Assembly: GCA_050943255.1 (NCBI GenBank)
Contig: JBMNOV010000002.1
Location: 26,055-90,054, forward strand
Direction of reading: 5' to 3'
Origin: UBA4844 sp050943255
Lineage (GTDB): Bacteria > Bacillota > Syntrophomonadia > Syntrophomonadales > Syntrophomonadaceae
DNA: 64,000 nt
The notes under the pieces: generated by a model
What the model was told of the DNA's origin: nothing
The model's input: the letters and a program-made list of their open reading frames with translations, nothing else
The model's database searches: none
Program-made: the position numbers and the translations under genes
In this document: positions 36,215 to 45,201 of the stretch, piece after piece
How the letters are laid out: each line of letters starts with the position of its first letter
Position numbering within the stretch: position 1 is the stretch's first letter

Positions 36215-36409
36215 TTAATCTACATAGGCAATTTTGATATTAGCCTTATACTCAACAATTTTGTTATTTTTACAATCTGCAGTCCAATTGTACACTTCCA
36301 CTCCAGTTATGTTTGATAAACTAGTGGAAGCTTCGCTTACTGCATTTTCAATTGCCTCCTGCCAGCTTCTACGTGATTCACCTACAAATTCAGCTACTTT
36401 TACCTGCAT
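36215..36409 (-). CDS. Dodecin-family flavin-binding protein
   Basis: The 64 residues match dodecin throughout: KVAEFVGESRRSWQEAIENAV, LSNITGVEVYNWTAD with the Trp that stacks on flavin, and the last strand YKANIKIAYVD. Dodecins form 12-mers that store flavin or CoA. The gene lies alone between spoVAC and the kinase-like gene. Confidence 0.92.
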   Translation of the reverse strand: MQVKVAEFVGESRRSWQEAIENAVSEASTSLSNITGVEVYNWTADCKNNKIVEYKANIKIAYVD

Positions 36410-36606
36410 TGAATATGCCTCCTTAACTCATTTTAATTTTATTTTTAGCAATACTTATTTGTTTTATACAAAAGAACTGTCTCTATACCAGTTTTTTAAC
36501 AACAAATATTATCTGACACTAATCTTTGTATATGGTATAGGCTGCACCTATTTCCTAATAGTGGAATATAATAAAATGTCAAGTTTAAATAAAAAGGGAT
36601 GATAAT

Positions 36607-37182
36607 ATGCGTCCTAAAAAATTTTATAATCCAAATATGATTACAGTTAATGGTACCAATTTTATTCTTCTTCCTCCAGAAGGTACCAGTCATTGTGTTG
36701 GAATATCCAGTAATCAAATAGTCAAGATTGAAAATTTTCCCCATGCCAATAAATTGCGTACCCTTGTCGAAGAAGCTGAAGTTATCCAATACCTTAACTC
36801 CAAAGGATGCAAAAGCTGCCCTTTTTTAGTTGCTTGTGGGCAACTAGAAGATGGTAGACCTTATCTTGTCGAACAAAGGATAATACCACGAGGTAAGGCT
36901 GTGCTCGGAGAAATACTTCTAGCGGTCTTTGAGCAAAAACTATTAGGGGTTTACCAAGGGGATCTTCATCCCAGGAACATAATTTTTGATGGCAATAAAA
37001 CCTATCTTATTGACTATGATCAAGCCATTATGGATGAAAGTATTATAAATATGGAAGATGCCGAATTTTTATATTGGATTTCAGAACAAAAGATACCTGC
37101 CTACGTGTTCGAAAATCAAGATCTTCAAAATAGTTACCTTGAATACGTTCACCTGATATCGCACCTTCCTGGTTACTTATAA
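36607..37182 (+). CDS. Kinase-like (APH/Kdo-kinase fold) protein of the glycosylation island
   Basis: A 191-residue, shortened kinase fold: Lys in NQIVKIENF, Glu in EEAEVIQYL, the catalytic loop GVYQGDLHPRNIIFD and the metal site LIDYDQA. These are the motifs of small-molecule, sugar and coat-type kinases rather than of Ser/Thr kinases with a full C-lobe. It is followed after 77 bases by a GT2 gene in the same direction. A role in sugar or surface phosphorylation is inferred from context. Confidence 0.65.
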   Translation: MRPKKFYNPNMITVNGTNFILLPPEGTSHCVGISSNQIVKIENFPHANKLRTLVEEAEVIQYLNSKGCKSCPFLVACGQLEDGRPYLVEQRIIPRGKAVLGEILLAVFEQKLLGVYQGDLHPRNIIFDGNKTYLIDYDQAIMDESIINMEDAEFLYWISEQKIPAYVFENQDLQNSYLEYVHLISHLPGYL

Positions 37183-37259
37183 ATAATAAATATATTAAAT
37201 ATAAAAATAATGCCCTATGGTATTGTTTTTAAAGAAAAGAAATAGTAGGAGGGTATAAT

Positions 37260-38030
37260 ATGGGTAATAACCCGATTATAACTATAAACCGCAGAAACTA
37301 CAGGATTAACGCACCTAAGCAATACGACCATTTCAACACTAGAGGAGTATCAATAATAACTTGTACAAAACGCCCCAATTATTTACAGAACATTCTCAAC
37401 AATTACCTGCGTCAAGATTTCAATCCTAAGGAGTTAATTATAATAATTAACAACAATTCGATTAACCTAGGACTTTGGAGGAAGCAAACAAGTGAATATC
37501 CACATGTCCGGGTGCTTCACCGGGATGAAAAAATTGGTCAAGGTGCATGTATCAATTATGCTGCCAACCTAGCATCATACGATTACGTAGCCAAATTTGA
37601 TGATGATGACTATTATTCTCCCACCTACCTTAGTAATTCAGTAACAGCTCTAGAAAACAGTGGAGCTGGTCTAGTAGGTAAAGCTAGTTGGTTTCTTTAC
37701 TTCGAGAACAGCAGAACTTTAGCCCTGTTCGCACCAGGTAATGAGAATTCTTTTGTAGAAAAAGTAACCGGAGCCACTATGTTAATTCGCAAAAATATTA
37801 TTAAACAGATTGGTTTTCGTAACCTTGATGCCGGTGAGGATGTTGAATTTTGTCGTGACTGCACCAGGAAAAATATTCGCATATTTTCTACTGACCGCTT
37901 TAATTTTGTTGGCATAAGAAGATTAAATATTAACTCCCATACCTGGCAGGATAGCGAAGCCCGCATACTTCAAGATTGTGAAATTATTGCCCATACTGAT
38001 GACTATGAATCTCTTGCTACCAGGCCCTAA
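37260..38030 (+). CDS. GT2-family glycosyltransferase, paralogue A
   Basis: The GT-A fold is seen in GVSIITCTKRPNYLQNIL, PKELIIIINNNS, GACINYAANLASYDYVAKFDDDDYY with the metal-binding DxD, and GATMLIRKN, GEDVEFCRDC. The protein is 256 residues and lacks membrane helices. It is closely similar along its length to the product of 41314-42120. AGGAGGG precedes the ATG. It probably adds one sugar to the fucose-containing glycan made by this island. Confidence 0.88.
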   Translation: MGNNPIITINRRNYRINAPKQYDHFNTRGVSIITCTKRPNYLQNILNNYLRQDFNPKELIIIINNNSINLGLWRKQTSEYPHVRVLHRDEKIGQGACINYAANLASYDYVAKFDDDDYYSPTYLSNSVTALENSGAGLVGKASWFLYFENSRTLALFAPGNENSFVEKVTGATMLIRKNIIKQIGFRNLDAGEDVEFCRDCTRKNIRIFSTDRFNFVGIRRLNINSHTWQDSEARILQDCEIIAHTDDYESLATRP

Positions 38031-38035
38031 ACCAT

Positions 38036-38066
38036 AAAAATCCCGGTAATTAATACCGGGATTTTT
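38036..38066. terminator. Bidirectional terminator between GT2 and GT10 genes
   Basis: AAAAATCCCGGTA and TACCGGGATTTTT form a perfect stem with a short loop, with A-run on one side and T-run on the other, so it can stop both convergent transcripts. Confidence 0.88.
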
Positions 38067-38091
38067 CCTGTCCATTTTCCCCATTTACAAG

Positions 38092-39081
38092 CTAACCCTG
38101 TGGAAAAATGGTTATCCTTTCTTTTCTCGCAGAACTATAGTTAACCACGTTGCTCACTTTCTGTCCTGCAAATACTACAATCTTCTTTCTTCCTTTCATG
38201 GTTTGGCTGGTAAGCTCAGTGATAAGAGCAAATATATTATATTTATCCATTACCAGATTCCTGGCCTCAAAAACCTTATCAAGTGAAGCCTCATAACACT
38301 GCTCACGAATACAGTTCTGAATGGTTCTTATGGAACCTTCTACATCATCGATATCAATTGCAGTAAAAGAACCCTGAGGAAAATAATCGCTAATATTGGG
38401 ACAACCGTAGTATATAGGATAAGCCCCTGCCAAATAGGCATCTGCTAATTTTTCGGTCCAATAGTGCGGGTAAGCTGAGTTTTCCAGGGCAATATGGTAT
38501 TTATATAGTCTTAAAGCCTCCCATTTATCATCAACTTCTTTAATGCCACGCCCAAAAACATCAATATCAGGACCAAAATAATCTTTCAATTTGTTAACAA
38601 AATTTAACCGTTTCCGATGGCCCTCAGTAAAATCTTTACTAGAAGTTATTACTGACATTAGTTTAGGCTTATCAAAACTATGCATAGCTTTCAAATCGTC
38701 ATAGTCTAAATTAATTACACTTTTATTATTCTTGATATCTAATAATACCCTGCCTACATGCCAACATAACCCTGTTTGATTTAGTATTAGACGGGGGTGG
38801 GATATATTAGCATGGCATGTAACTACCCGGGCAAATTGTTGGGCATAAGCAGAAGAATAGCCAGTTATACTAGGTGGCTCTCCCGTAATTAAAATGGTAT
38901 TCTGGGGCGGGCAAAGGGTAGTTTCAGCTTGCAATACCCCATTATAAACCACCCAATAATCACAATCATTTACCTGGCTATCAATAAAAAACTGGCAATC
39001 ACCCCAAATGCCGCGACGGCCTGGAGTCTGCCGTATAATTGGTTCATATGGAAAATCAGTACTTAATTTAATCCTAATCAA
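38092..39081 (-). CDS. GT10-family fucosyltransferase
   Basis: The C-terminal half has the alpha-fucosyltransferase block YKYHIALENSAYPHYWTEK followed by ADAYLAGAYPIYYGCPNI, the GDP-fucose binding motif of GT10 (alpha-1,3/1,4) enzymes. The N-terminal half is the acceptor domain. 329 residues, no membrane anchor. It directly follows the two genes that make GDP-L-fucose (62 bases after fcl), so donor and transferase come from one operon. Confidence 0.9.
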   Translation of the reverse strand: MIRIKLSTDFPYEPIIRQTPGRRGIWGDCQFFIDSQVNDCDYWVVYNGVLQAETTLCPPQNTILITGEPPSITGYSSAYAQQFARVVTCHANISHPRLILNQTGLCWHVGRVLLDIKNNKSVINLDYDDLKAMHSFDKPKLMSVITSSKDFTEGHRKRLNFVNKLKDYFGPDIDVFGRGIKEVDDKWEALRLYKYHIALENSAYPHYWTEKLADAYLAGAYPIYYGCPNISDYFPQGSFTAIDIDDVEGSIRTIQNCIREQCYEASLDKVFEARNLVMDKYNIFALITELTSQTMKGRKKIVVFAGQKVSNVVNYSSARKERITIFPQG

Positions 39082-39143
39082 GAGGCTAACCTCCTTTTTC
39101 TATGGCGATCAAGTAACACCCATTAATATAAATCTGGTTCCTT

Positions 39144-40091
39144 TTATGAACAAGGTATCCCCATCGCTTTATTAGCAAGATACCAATTATAAGTATCCTC
39201 AATACCCTCTTTTAGAGATACTTGGGGACGCCAACCTAAAGCAATTATCTTGCTTATGTCAAGCAGCTTACGGGGAGTACCATCAGGTTTACTAGTATCA
39301 AAAACAATCTGCCCTTGATAGCCGGTAATTTTTTGGATCAGCGCAGCTAGACCAGCAATACTGATGTCTTTACCATAACCAACATTAATAATATCGGGCC
39401 CGTTGTAGTGTTTAATTAAAAAGATGCAAGCAGCTGCCAGATCATCAACATGTAAAAACTCTCGCCGGGGCTTACCACTACCCCAAACAAATACCTGTTT
39501 TTCGTTACGGATTTTGGCTTCATGGAATTTCCTAATTAAAGCAGGAAGAACGTGAGAAGTATCAAGATCGAAATTATCGCCAGGGCCAAATAGATTAGTG
39601 GGCATCAAAGCAATAAAATTGCAGCCATACTGCTGATTGTAGGCCTGGCACATCTTTATTCCGGCAATCTTGGCTATAGCATATGACTGGTTAGTTTCCT
39701 CTAGCCTGCCAGTTAATAGGTACTCTTCTTTTATTGGTTGGGGAGCTAATGCCGGGTATATACATGATGAACCCAAAAAAAGAAGCTTTTTGCTTTGATT
39801 TTGATAGGCGGCATCAATGACATTATTTTGTATCATTAAGTTTTCCCTTATAAAGTCCGCAGGATTTTTACGATTAGCTTCTATTCCCCCGACTCGCGCT
39901 GCTGCCAGAAATATATATTCCGGTCTTTCCTTTGCAAAAAAGCGGTTAACCTCCGACTGCCGGCAAAGATCTAGCTCCTGCCGGGATTTAGTTATAATAT
40001 TCTGATAACCTAGATTCTTAAGTTTACGTAAAATAGCTGATCCTACCAAACCTTGGTGTCCAGCTACATAAATCAATGCTTGTTTATCCAT
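39144..40091 (-). CDS. fcl: GDP-L-fucose synthase
   Basis: Start ATG 40091 (MDKQALIYVAGHQGLVGSAI), 8 bases after gmd; a longer frame from 40124 would overlap gmd. The Rossmann motif GHQGLVG, the catalytic SSCIYP and SYAIAK (Tyr-x-x-x-Lys) and FGPGDNFDLDTSHVLP are typical of the bifunctional 3,5-epimerase/4-reductase that turns GDP-4-keto-6-deoxymannose into GDP-L-fucose. Confidence 0.95.
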   Translation of the reverse strand: MDKQALIYVAGHQGLVGSAILRKLKNLGYQNIITKSRQELDLCRQSEVNRFFAKERPEYIFLAAARVGGIEANRKNPADFIRENLMIQNNVIDAAYQNQSKKLLFLGSSCIYPALAPQPIKEEYLLTGRLEETNQSYAIAKIAGIKMCQAYNQQYGCNFIALMPTNLFGPGDNFDLDTSHVLPALIRKFHEAKIRNEKQVFVWGSGKPRREFLHVDDLAAACIFLIKHYNGPDIINVGYGKDISIAGLAALIQKITGYQGQIVFDTSKPDGTPRKLLDISKIIALGWRPQVSLKEGIEDTYNWYLANKAMGIPCS

Positions 40092-40098
40092 CCGGCTA

Positions 40099-41172
40099 CT
40101 ACCCACCTCTAATGCTGGTAACATGACCTGCGTCCCACAGAATTTTTTCCTGCTCAGCTAGTTTAAGATCATGATCTACCATCATTTTAACCAATTCCTC
40201 AAAATTAACTTTTGGTTTCCATCCAAGTTTTTCCCGAGCTTTCGAAGCATCACCTAAAAGAAAATCAACCTCACTAGGACGTAAATAACGGGGATCAATA
40301 ATAACATAATCCTTCCACTGCAAACCTAAGTAGGAAAAGCTTTGTTCAAGGAAATCCCTAACCGAGTAGGCTGCACCAGTTGCTATAACAAAATCATCTG
40401 GCTTATCACTTTGCAGCATCAGCCACATTGCTTCTATATAATCCCCGGCATAACCCCAATCTCGTTTAGCATCCAGGTTGCCAAGGAAGAGTTTATCCTG
40501 TAAACCCAATTTAATACGAGTGGCAGCACGAGTTATCTTCCTGGTTACAAAGGTTTCTCCCCGGCGAGGTGACTCATGGTTAAAGAGTATACCATTAGTT
40601 ATATACATACCATAAGCTTGGCGGTAGTTTCTGGCATACCAGTAGGCTGCTACTTTAGAAACAGCATAAGGGCTGCACGGAGCGAAAGGTGTAAGTTCGT
40701 TTTGGGGGGGAAGGGAAGATCCGAACATCTCCGAAGAGGCAGCCTGATAAAAGCGTACCTCCCGCCCGGATATTTCTAGGTAATCCCTTAACGCTTCTAA
40801 TAAACGTAGTGTTCCTACAGCCACACTATCAGCCGTATACTCTGGTTGGTCGAAGGAAACCTTTACATGGGATTGTGCTGCCAAGTTATATATCTCATCT
40901 GGCTCTACAGCCTGCAATATTCTCCTTAATCCAGTGCCATCAGTTAAATCCCCATAATGTAGATGGAGAACTGAATCTTCCTGGTGGGGGTCTTGGTATA
41001 TATGATCTATTCTTTCAGTATTAAAGGTTGAAGAACGGCGTATTATGCCGTGAACCTTATACCCCTTATTAATTAAAAATTCAGCAAGGTATGATCCATC
41101 TTGCCCGGTAATTCCCGTTATAAGAGCCTTCCGTGGCTGAACTTGATACTTCTTAGCTATTAAATCATTCAT
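40099..41172 (-). CDS. gmd: GDP-mannose 4,6-dehydratase
   Basis: A 357-residue SDR enzyme: ALITGITGQDGSYLAEFL, AAQSHVKVSFDQPEYT, YQAASSEMFG, SPYAVSKVAAYW (Tyr-Lys pair), NHESPRRGETFVTRKITRA. It makes GDP-4-keto-6-deoxy-D-mannose, the substrate of the next gene product. The gene heads the gmd-fcl-GT10 run. Confidence 0.96.
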   Translation of the reverse strand: MNDLIAKKYQVQPRKALITGITGQDGSYLAEFLINKGYKVHGIIRRSSTFNTERIDHIYQDPHQEDSVLHLHYGDLTDGTGLRRILQAVEPDEIYNLAAQSHVKVSFDQPEYTADSVAVGTLRLLEALRDYLEISGREVRFYQAASSEMFGSSLPPQNELTPFAPCSPYAVSKVAAYWYARNYRQAYGMYITNGILFNHESPRRGETFVTRKITRAATRIKLGLQDKLFLGNLDAKRDWGYAGDYIEAMWLMLQSDKPDDFVIATGAAYSVRDFLEQSFSYLGLQWKDYVIIDPRYLRPSEVDFLLGDASKAREKLGWKPKVNFEELVKMMVDHDLKLAEQEKILWDAGHVTSIRGG

Positions 41173-41313
41173 AATAATATCTATCCCTTATACTATAATT
41201 GGTCATTATAAATAAAAAAGAAGTTAATAAACAATATTGCAGTATGTTTGTAATTAGGAATGCTTTATTTCACCGGATTGCTAATTTGCAGAGTAAATAA
41301 AGTTAAACCAGTT

Positions 41314-42120
41314 TTAATATGATGTAATGGCATTCGTAAAATCATCCATATGGCCAACCACTTGGCAAAAGCGCATATATTCATTCTCTTCTACCTGCCA
41401 GGTATGCGTGTCTATCCTGGCCCGCCTTATACAGGTATAGTTAAAACGGTTAGTAGAGTACATTTTGATTCCATACTGGGTGCAATTACGCTGAAATTCA
41501 GTATCCTCACCATAATCAAGTGGTTTAAATTTAACATGATTAAATACTGCCTTATTAATTACCATTGTTGCCCCAGCAAGCATACTGGTAAAACGATCTT
41601 CCTGACCGGGATGGGCTATAGCCAGGGTGCTACTTCCCTCAAAATAAACAAATATACTGCATTTTCCTACTATATCCGCTTTAGTCTCCTTGATAGTATC
41701 TACCGCTTGTTGTAAATACCCAGCAGCATAGTAATCATCATCATCAAACTTGGCTACATATTTATATCTGGCTTGCTGAACTCCATAATTAAGACATTCA
41801 CCCAATGTAACTGCTTGATCCAGTTGATATACTTTTACATTAGGATAAGACCCAGCCCATTTCTGCCATTCAGATAGACTAATGGAATTATGGTTAAGTA
41901 CGATTATAAGTTCTACTGGTCCATAATACTGGCGCATATAGTTTTGAATAATTCTATCCCGGTAATCTGGTCGATTGGTACATGTAATAATCGAAACCCC
42001 TTCTATCTCATTTTTAAAACTGTTTTTTATAGTAAAATTACTTTCAATTCGCCCTCTTGGTTTTACCCCGTTACCGAATACTAGATTAATTGGTTTGGTT
42101 TTTGTCACTTTTATTTCCAT
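41314..42120 (-). CDS. GT2-family glycosyltransferase, paralogue B
   Basis: 268 residues with the same blocks as the protein at 37260-38030: GVSIITCTNRPDYRDRI, YKYVAKFDDDDYYAAGYL, AGATMVINKAVF, GEDTEFQRNCT and the end block RRARIDTHTWQVEE. The two genes lie on opposite strands at the two sides of the fucose genes. ATG 42120 is used. It is probably transcribed ahead of gmd-fcl-GT10. Confidence 0.88.
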   Translation of the reverse strand: MEIKVTKTKPINLVFGNGVKPRGRIESNFTIKNSFKNEIEGVSIITCTNRPDYRDRIIQNYMRQYYGPVELIIVLNHNSISLSEWQKWAGSYPNVKVYQLDQAVTLGECLNYGVQQARYKYVAKFDDDDYYAAGYLQQAVDTIKETKADIVGKCSIFVYFEGSSTLAIAHPGQEDRFTSMLAGATMVINKAVFNHVKFKPLDYGEDTEFQRNCTQYGIKMYSTNRFNYTCIRRARIDTHTWQVEENEYMRFCQVVGHMDDFTNAITSY

Positions 42121-42264
42121 GCTGGTATACCCCCGTTCTATACTGAGATAAGCAGCAATTGAAACTTAATCTCAATATCCATAATATGAGAGAAAACCAT
42201 TTACTGTGACTAGCCTGGGAATGAATAGTAATAAGTTCAGGGAATTATACAATTTACAATTAAT

Positions 42265-42294
42265 AAAATAAAAAAACAGGCCATTTCGGCCTGC
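42265..42294 (-). terminator. Terminator of the spoIIA operon
   Basis: On the minus strand CAGGCC and GGCCTG (42277-42293) form a stem with a 5-base loop, followed by a run of seven T. It stands 19 bases behind sigF and separates the sporulation operon from the glycosylation island. Confidence 0.88.
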
Positions 42295-42312
42295 TCCTCA
42301 AAAAATGATACT

Positions 42313-43044
42313 TTATTCAAGCATAGCTTTCAGTTTACTAATTGCCCGTTTTTCAATCCGGGATACCTGAACCTGGGATATTTGCAAATCATCTGCAATA
42401 CAGGATTGGGTTTCATCTTTAAAAAAACGCCTAAGGATTACCTCTTGCTCACGGGGTTCCAGCTGTCCTAGTGCTTCACGCAAAGCCAGCTTTTCAAGTA
42501 ATAAAATGTTTCCTTCTTCATTAGCCAAGCGATCAATAAGCGACAATTGCTCCTTTTCCTCACCTGGGGTAGCATCCTGTATGTAAGCAGGAGCCTGGCA
42601 GGCTTCCATAGCCACCACAATATCTTCTTTGTTTATTTCTAATAGGCTGGCAATCTCATTTATCCCTGGCTCCCGACCTAAATCACCCCGTAGCCTATCC
42701 TGAGCCCAACGAATTTTTACATAGGTTTCTTTGATATTACGCTGTACCTTGACAATTCCATCATCACGCAGAAATTTTTTTATTTCGCCAATAATCATGG
42801 GAACAGCATAGGTGGAAAAACGAACATTAAAACTAAAGTCGAATTTATCAATGGCTTTTAACAAACCTATTGACCCCACCTGAAAAAGATCCTCATATTC
42901 GTAAGAAGAGTTTTTAAATCGTTCCAGAACCATATATATCAGACCTAAATTAGCTTCATAAACCTTAGCCCGGGCTTCTTCATCACCTTGCTGGGCTAAA
43001 CGTAATAAATCTTCATTATCTTGAAATGAAACTGGTGAGGACAT
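42313..43044 (-). CDS. sigF: Sporulation sigma factor F
   Basis: Sigma-70 regions are in order: region 2 (LGLIYMVLERFKNSSYEYEDLFQVGSIG..., DFSFNVRFSTYAVPMIIGEIKKFL with the -10 recognition), region 3 and the region 4 helix-turn-helix QSCIADDLQISQVQVSRIEKRA. ATG 43044 has AAGGGGGAT ahead; a frame open for 15 more codons overlaps spoIIAB. SigF is the first forespore-specific sigma, held by SpoIIAB. Position after spoIIAA-spoIIAB confirms the name. Confidence 0.96.
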   Translation of the reverse strand: MSSPVSFQDNEDLLRLAQQGDEEARAKVYEANLGLIYMVLERFKNSSYEYEDLFQVGSIGLLKAIDKFDFSFNVRFSTYAVPMIIGEIKKFLRDDGIVKVQRNIKETYVKIRWAQDRLRGDLGREPGINEIASLLEINKEDIVVAMEACQAPAYIQDATPGEEKEQLSLIDRLANEEGNILLLEKLALREALGQLEPREQEVILRRFFKDETQSCIADDLQISQVQVSRIEKRAISKLKAMLE

Positions 43045-43057
43045 AACTATCCCCCTT

Positions 43058-43504
43058 TTAAGCATATGCTTGTCTATTACGTGACACAAAGTGACGCTTT
43101 AATATAACGCTTGTCCCTTCATTTTGGTTAGTTATAACATCCATTTCATCCATAAAAGACTTCATAAAGGTAAAGCCCATTCCCATCCGGCTTGGATCAG
43201 AGGAATAACTAGGTTGTAAAGCCTCAGATAGATTTTCAATACCCTTACCATAATCTTTAATGGTTAATTCTAAAGAGCAATCATCTATAAGACTCGCTGT
43301 AATTTCTATCTTGCCATCTCCACGATTTTGATAAGCATGGATAATACAGTTGGAAACAGCTTCAGATACCACGAGTTTAATTTCTTCAATATCATCGAGA
43401 GTACAATTTAACTGGGAGACAAAGGCTCCCACGCAGGAACGGGCAAAAGAAACATTTTCCGGCAAACTTGGAAATTCGAAATGCATATAATTTATTACAT
43501 TCAT
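43058..43504 (-). CDS. spoIIAB: Anti-sigma F factor
   Basis: A GHKL kinase: IKLVVSEAVSNCIIHAYQNRG (N-box), IKDYGKGIEN (G1) and RMGMGFTFMKSFMDEM (G2). I choose ATG 43504 (MNVINYMHFEFPSLP) by comparison with the Bacillus N-terminus, although the better AAGGAGG lies 25 bases further up; the GTG at 43534 overlaps that ribosome site. SpoIIAB binds SigF and phosphorylates SpoIIAA. Confidence 0.94.
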   Translation of the reverse strand: MNVINYMHFEFPSLPENVSFARSCVGAFVSQLNCTLDDIEEIKLVVSEAVSNCIIHAYQNRGDGKIEITASLIDDCSLELTIKDYGKGIENLSEALQPSYSSDPSRMGMGFTFMKSFMDEMDVITNQNEGTSVILKRHFVSRNRQAYA

Positions 43505-43541
43505 CTTTTCCCAACTCTTAAAGAGCTGGTCCACCTCCTTT

Positions 43542-43874
43542 TTACAGGTTAATAATATCCTGTTCGTTGCTATACATAGGAACTAGCCGGTTAATTCCCG
43601 AAAAATTTAAGATCTTTTCAACCGGTTTTTTAGCCCCGACAATATACATCCTTCCATTAAGAGATGTAATCTTTTTATACCTACCAATTATTACCCCCAA
43701 ACCAGAACTATCTATAAAAGTAACCTTTTCCATGTTTAAAATTAGGCTTTTTATCCTATTATTATCTAACTTTTTATCGATTTCTTTTCTCATGTTATCC
43801 GCAATAGACATGTCCAACTCACCTGCAGCCCGAACTATAAGTGTATTTCTAATGATTTTGTACTCCATATCCAT
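43542..43874 (-). CDS. spoIIAA: Anti-sigma F factor antagonist
   Basis: A 110-residue STAS protein with MEKVTFIDSSGLGVIIGRYKKI, where the first Ser of the DSSG motif is the site phosphorylated by SpoIIAB. ATG 43874 is preceded by AAGGGG, which is buried in a 13-bp hairpin that only read-through transcripts can form. First gene of the spoIIA operon. Confidence 0.95.
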   Translation of the reverse strand: MDMEYKIIRNTLIVRAAGELDMSIADNMRKEIDKKLDNNRIKSLILNMEKVTFIDSSGLGVIIGRYKKITSLNGRMYIVGAKKPVEKILNFSGINRLVPMYSNEQDIINL

Positions 43875-43880
43875 TTCTTC

Positions 43881-43937
43881 ATCCCCTTCTTGTCTGGAAT
43901 AACACTATATTTCTTCTACAAGAAGGGGATATATCCT
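43881..43937 (-). promoter_or_regulatory. Possible sigma-H promoter and SD-sequestering hairpin ahead of spoIIAA
   Basis: ATCCCCTTCTTGT (43881-43893) and ACAAGAAGGGGAT (43918-43930) form a perfect 13-bp stem. The arm near the gene contains the AAGGGG ribosome site of spoIIAA. On the minus strand AGGATAT (43931-43937) fits the sigma-H -35, and GAAGA (43912-43916) lies 14 bases on, a partial -10. A start there would leave out the upstream arm and free the ribosome site. Confidence 0.45.
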
Positions 43938-43952
43938 TCCACTAAATTCCAA

Positions 43953-45098
43953 TTACAATAGATAAGTTTCGGCAAACATCTTCATTAATTGTCTTCCCAG
44001 ACCCGCCAGGGGTACATCCTCATTAGCAATCAGGTTAACCTTTTTGTGTAGTTGACCATCGTTGTAAACCAGGTATTCTCCTAGTTTTTGACCTTTTTTA
44101 ACTGGAGCATTAATATAAGAGGGCAAATCAATTTTACCACTTATTTTTTTCTCATCTCCCTTTTTAATTATAGAACCGACATCTTCTTCGGCAATTACAT
44201 TTATAACTTCCTTTATCCCCTTACCGACTTTAACGGTTCCACATACAGAACCCTGGTTATGAATGCTTTTATAAGTATATTGAGCAAATCCGTAATTATA
44301 AAGTTTCATCGAATCTTGAAAATGGCCTCTAGTCTCGGGAGATGCCATTACCACCGCTATTAAACGTAAATCATCTCGTTTAACAGTTGAAGTCAAGCAG
44401 TATTTGGCTTCATTAGTCCAACCGGTTTTGAATCCATCAGCACCCTCATACCACCATAACAATTTATTGGTGTTATATAATACAAATTCACCCTGCCTAA
44501 GTTTATATTCTTTAATCGAGGTATATTCTAAAATTTCAGGTAAGCTCAAGGCATGCCTGGCGATAACCGCCATATCGTAGGCACTGGTATAATGATTTTC
44601 AGCAGGAAGTCCGTATGAATTGACAAAATTAGTATCCTTAAGTCCAAACATCTTAGCTTCATTATTCATGCGTTCAACAAATTTATTATGGCTTCCCTCT
44701 AAATGTTCGGCAACTGCTACACAGGCATCATTAGCTGAACCAACTGCTATTGCTATTAGCATTTCTTCATAGGTGAGCTCCTCCCCCGGTTCCAAATATA
44801 TCTGTGACCCACCCATTTTCCATGCTTCTTCACTAGCTACAACTTTGTCATCAAGGCTTACTTTCCCCTCCTTTAGGTCCTTTATGGCTAGGATTAAAGT
44901 CATTAATTTGGTCATACTTGCTGGAGCAAGCCTTTTATGCTCGTTTTTAGCCAGCAAAACCTTGCCAGAATCAGCATCCATAAGTATATATGCCTCAGCT
45001 TTGGCATCTACAGTATCTGCTTTAAGTGTTGCTGGAAGAAATACAGTAATTAAAAAGGCAAGTATAACCGTTAAGCTTATCTTTCTTTTCAAGCACAT
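43953..45098 (-). CDS. dacF: D-alanyl-D-alanine carboxypeptidase DacF
   Basis: I use ATG 45098 (MCLKRKISLTVILAFLI), which opens a signal peptide ending near TLKA-DTV, with AAAGGGGGTG ahead; the longer frame has no signal peptide at its start. The serine hydrolase motifs SMTK, SAN and KTG are in order, followed by a C-terminal beta domain. DacF trims peptide cross-links in the forespore and in Bacillus also lies directly before spoIIAA. Confidence 0.94.
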   Translation of the reverse strand: MCLKRKISLTVILAFLITVFLPATLKADTVDAKAEAYILMDADSGKVLLAKNEHKRLAPASMTKLMTLILAIKDLKEGKVSLDDKVVASEEAWKMGGSQIYLEPGEELTYEEMLIAIAVGSANDACVAVAEHLEGSHNKFVERMNNEAKMFGLKDTNFVNSYGLPAENHYTSAYDMAVIARHALSLPEILEYTSIKEYKLRQGEFVLYNTNKLLWWYEGADGFKTGWTNEAKYCLTSTVKRDDLRLIAVVMASPETRGHFQDSMKLYNYGFAQYTYKSIHNQGSVCGTVKVGKGIKEVINVIAEEDVGSIIKKGDEKKISGKIDLPSYINAPVKKGQKLGEYLVYNDGQLHKKVNLIANEDVPLAGLGRQLMKMFAETYLL

Positions 45099-45201
45099 TA
45101 AAGCGTACACCCCCTTTATAATCATTAATAGATTATATTGGTATGCCCACGCTATTATGCAAGCATATTTGATTTTAGACCATAGTGATTCGCCTAATTG
45201 G

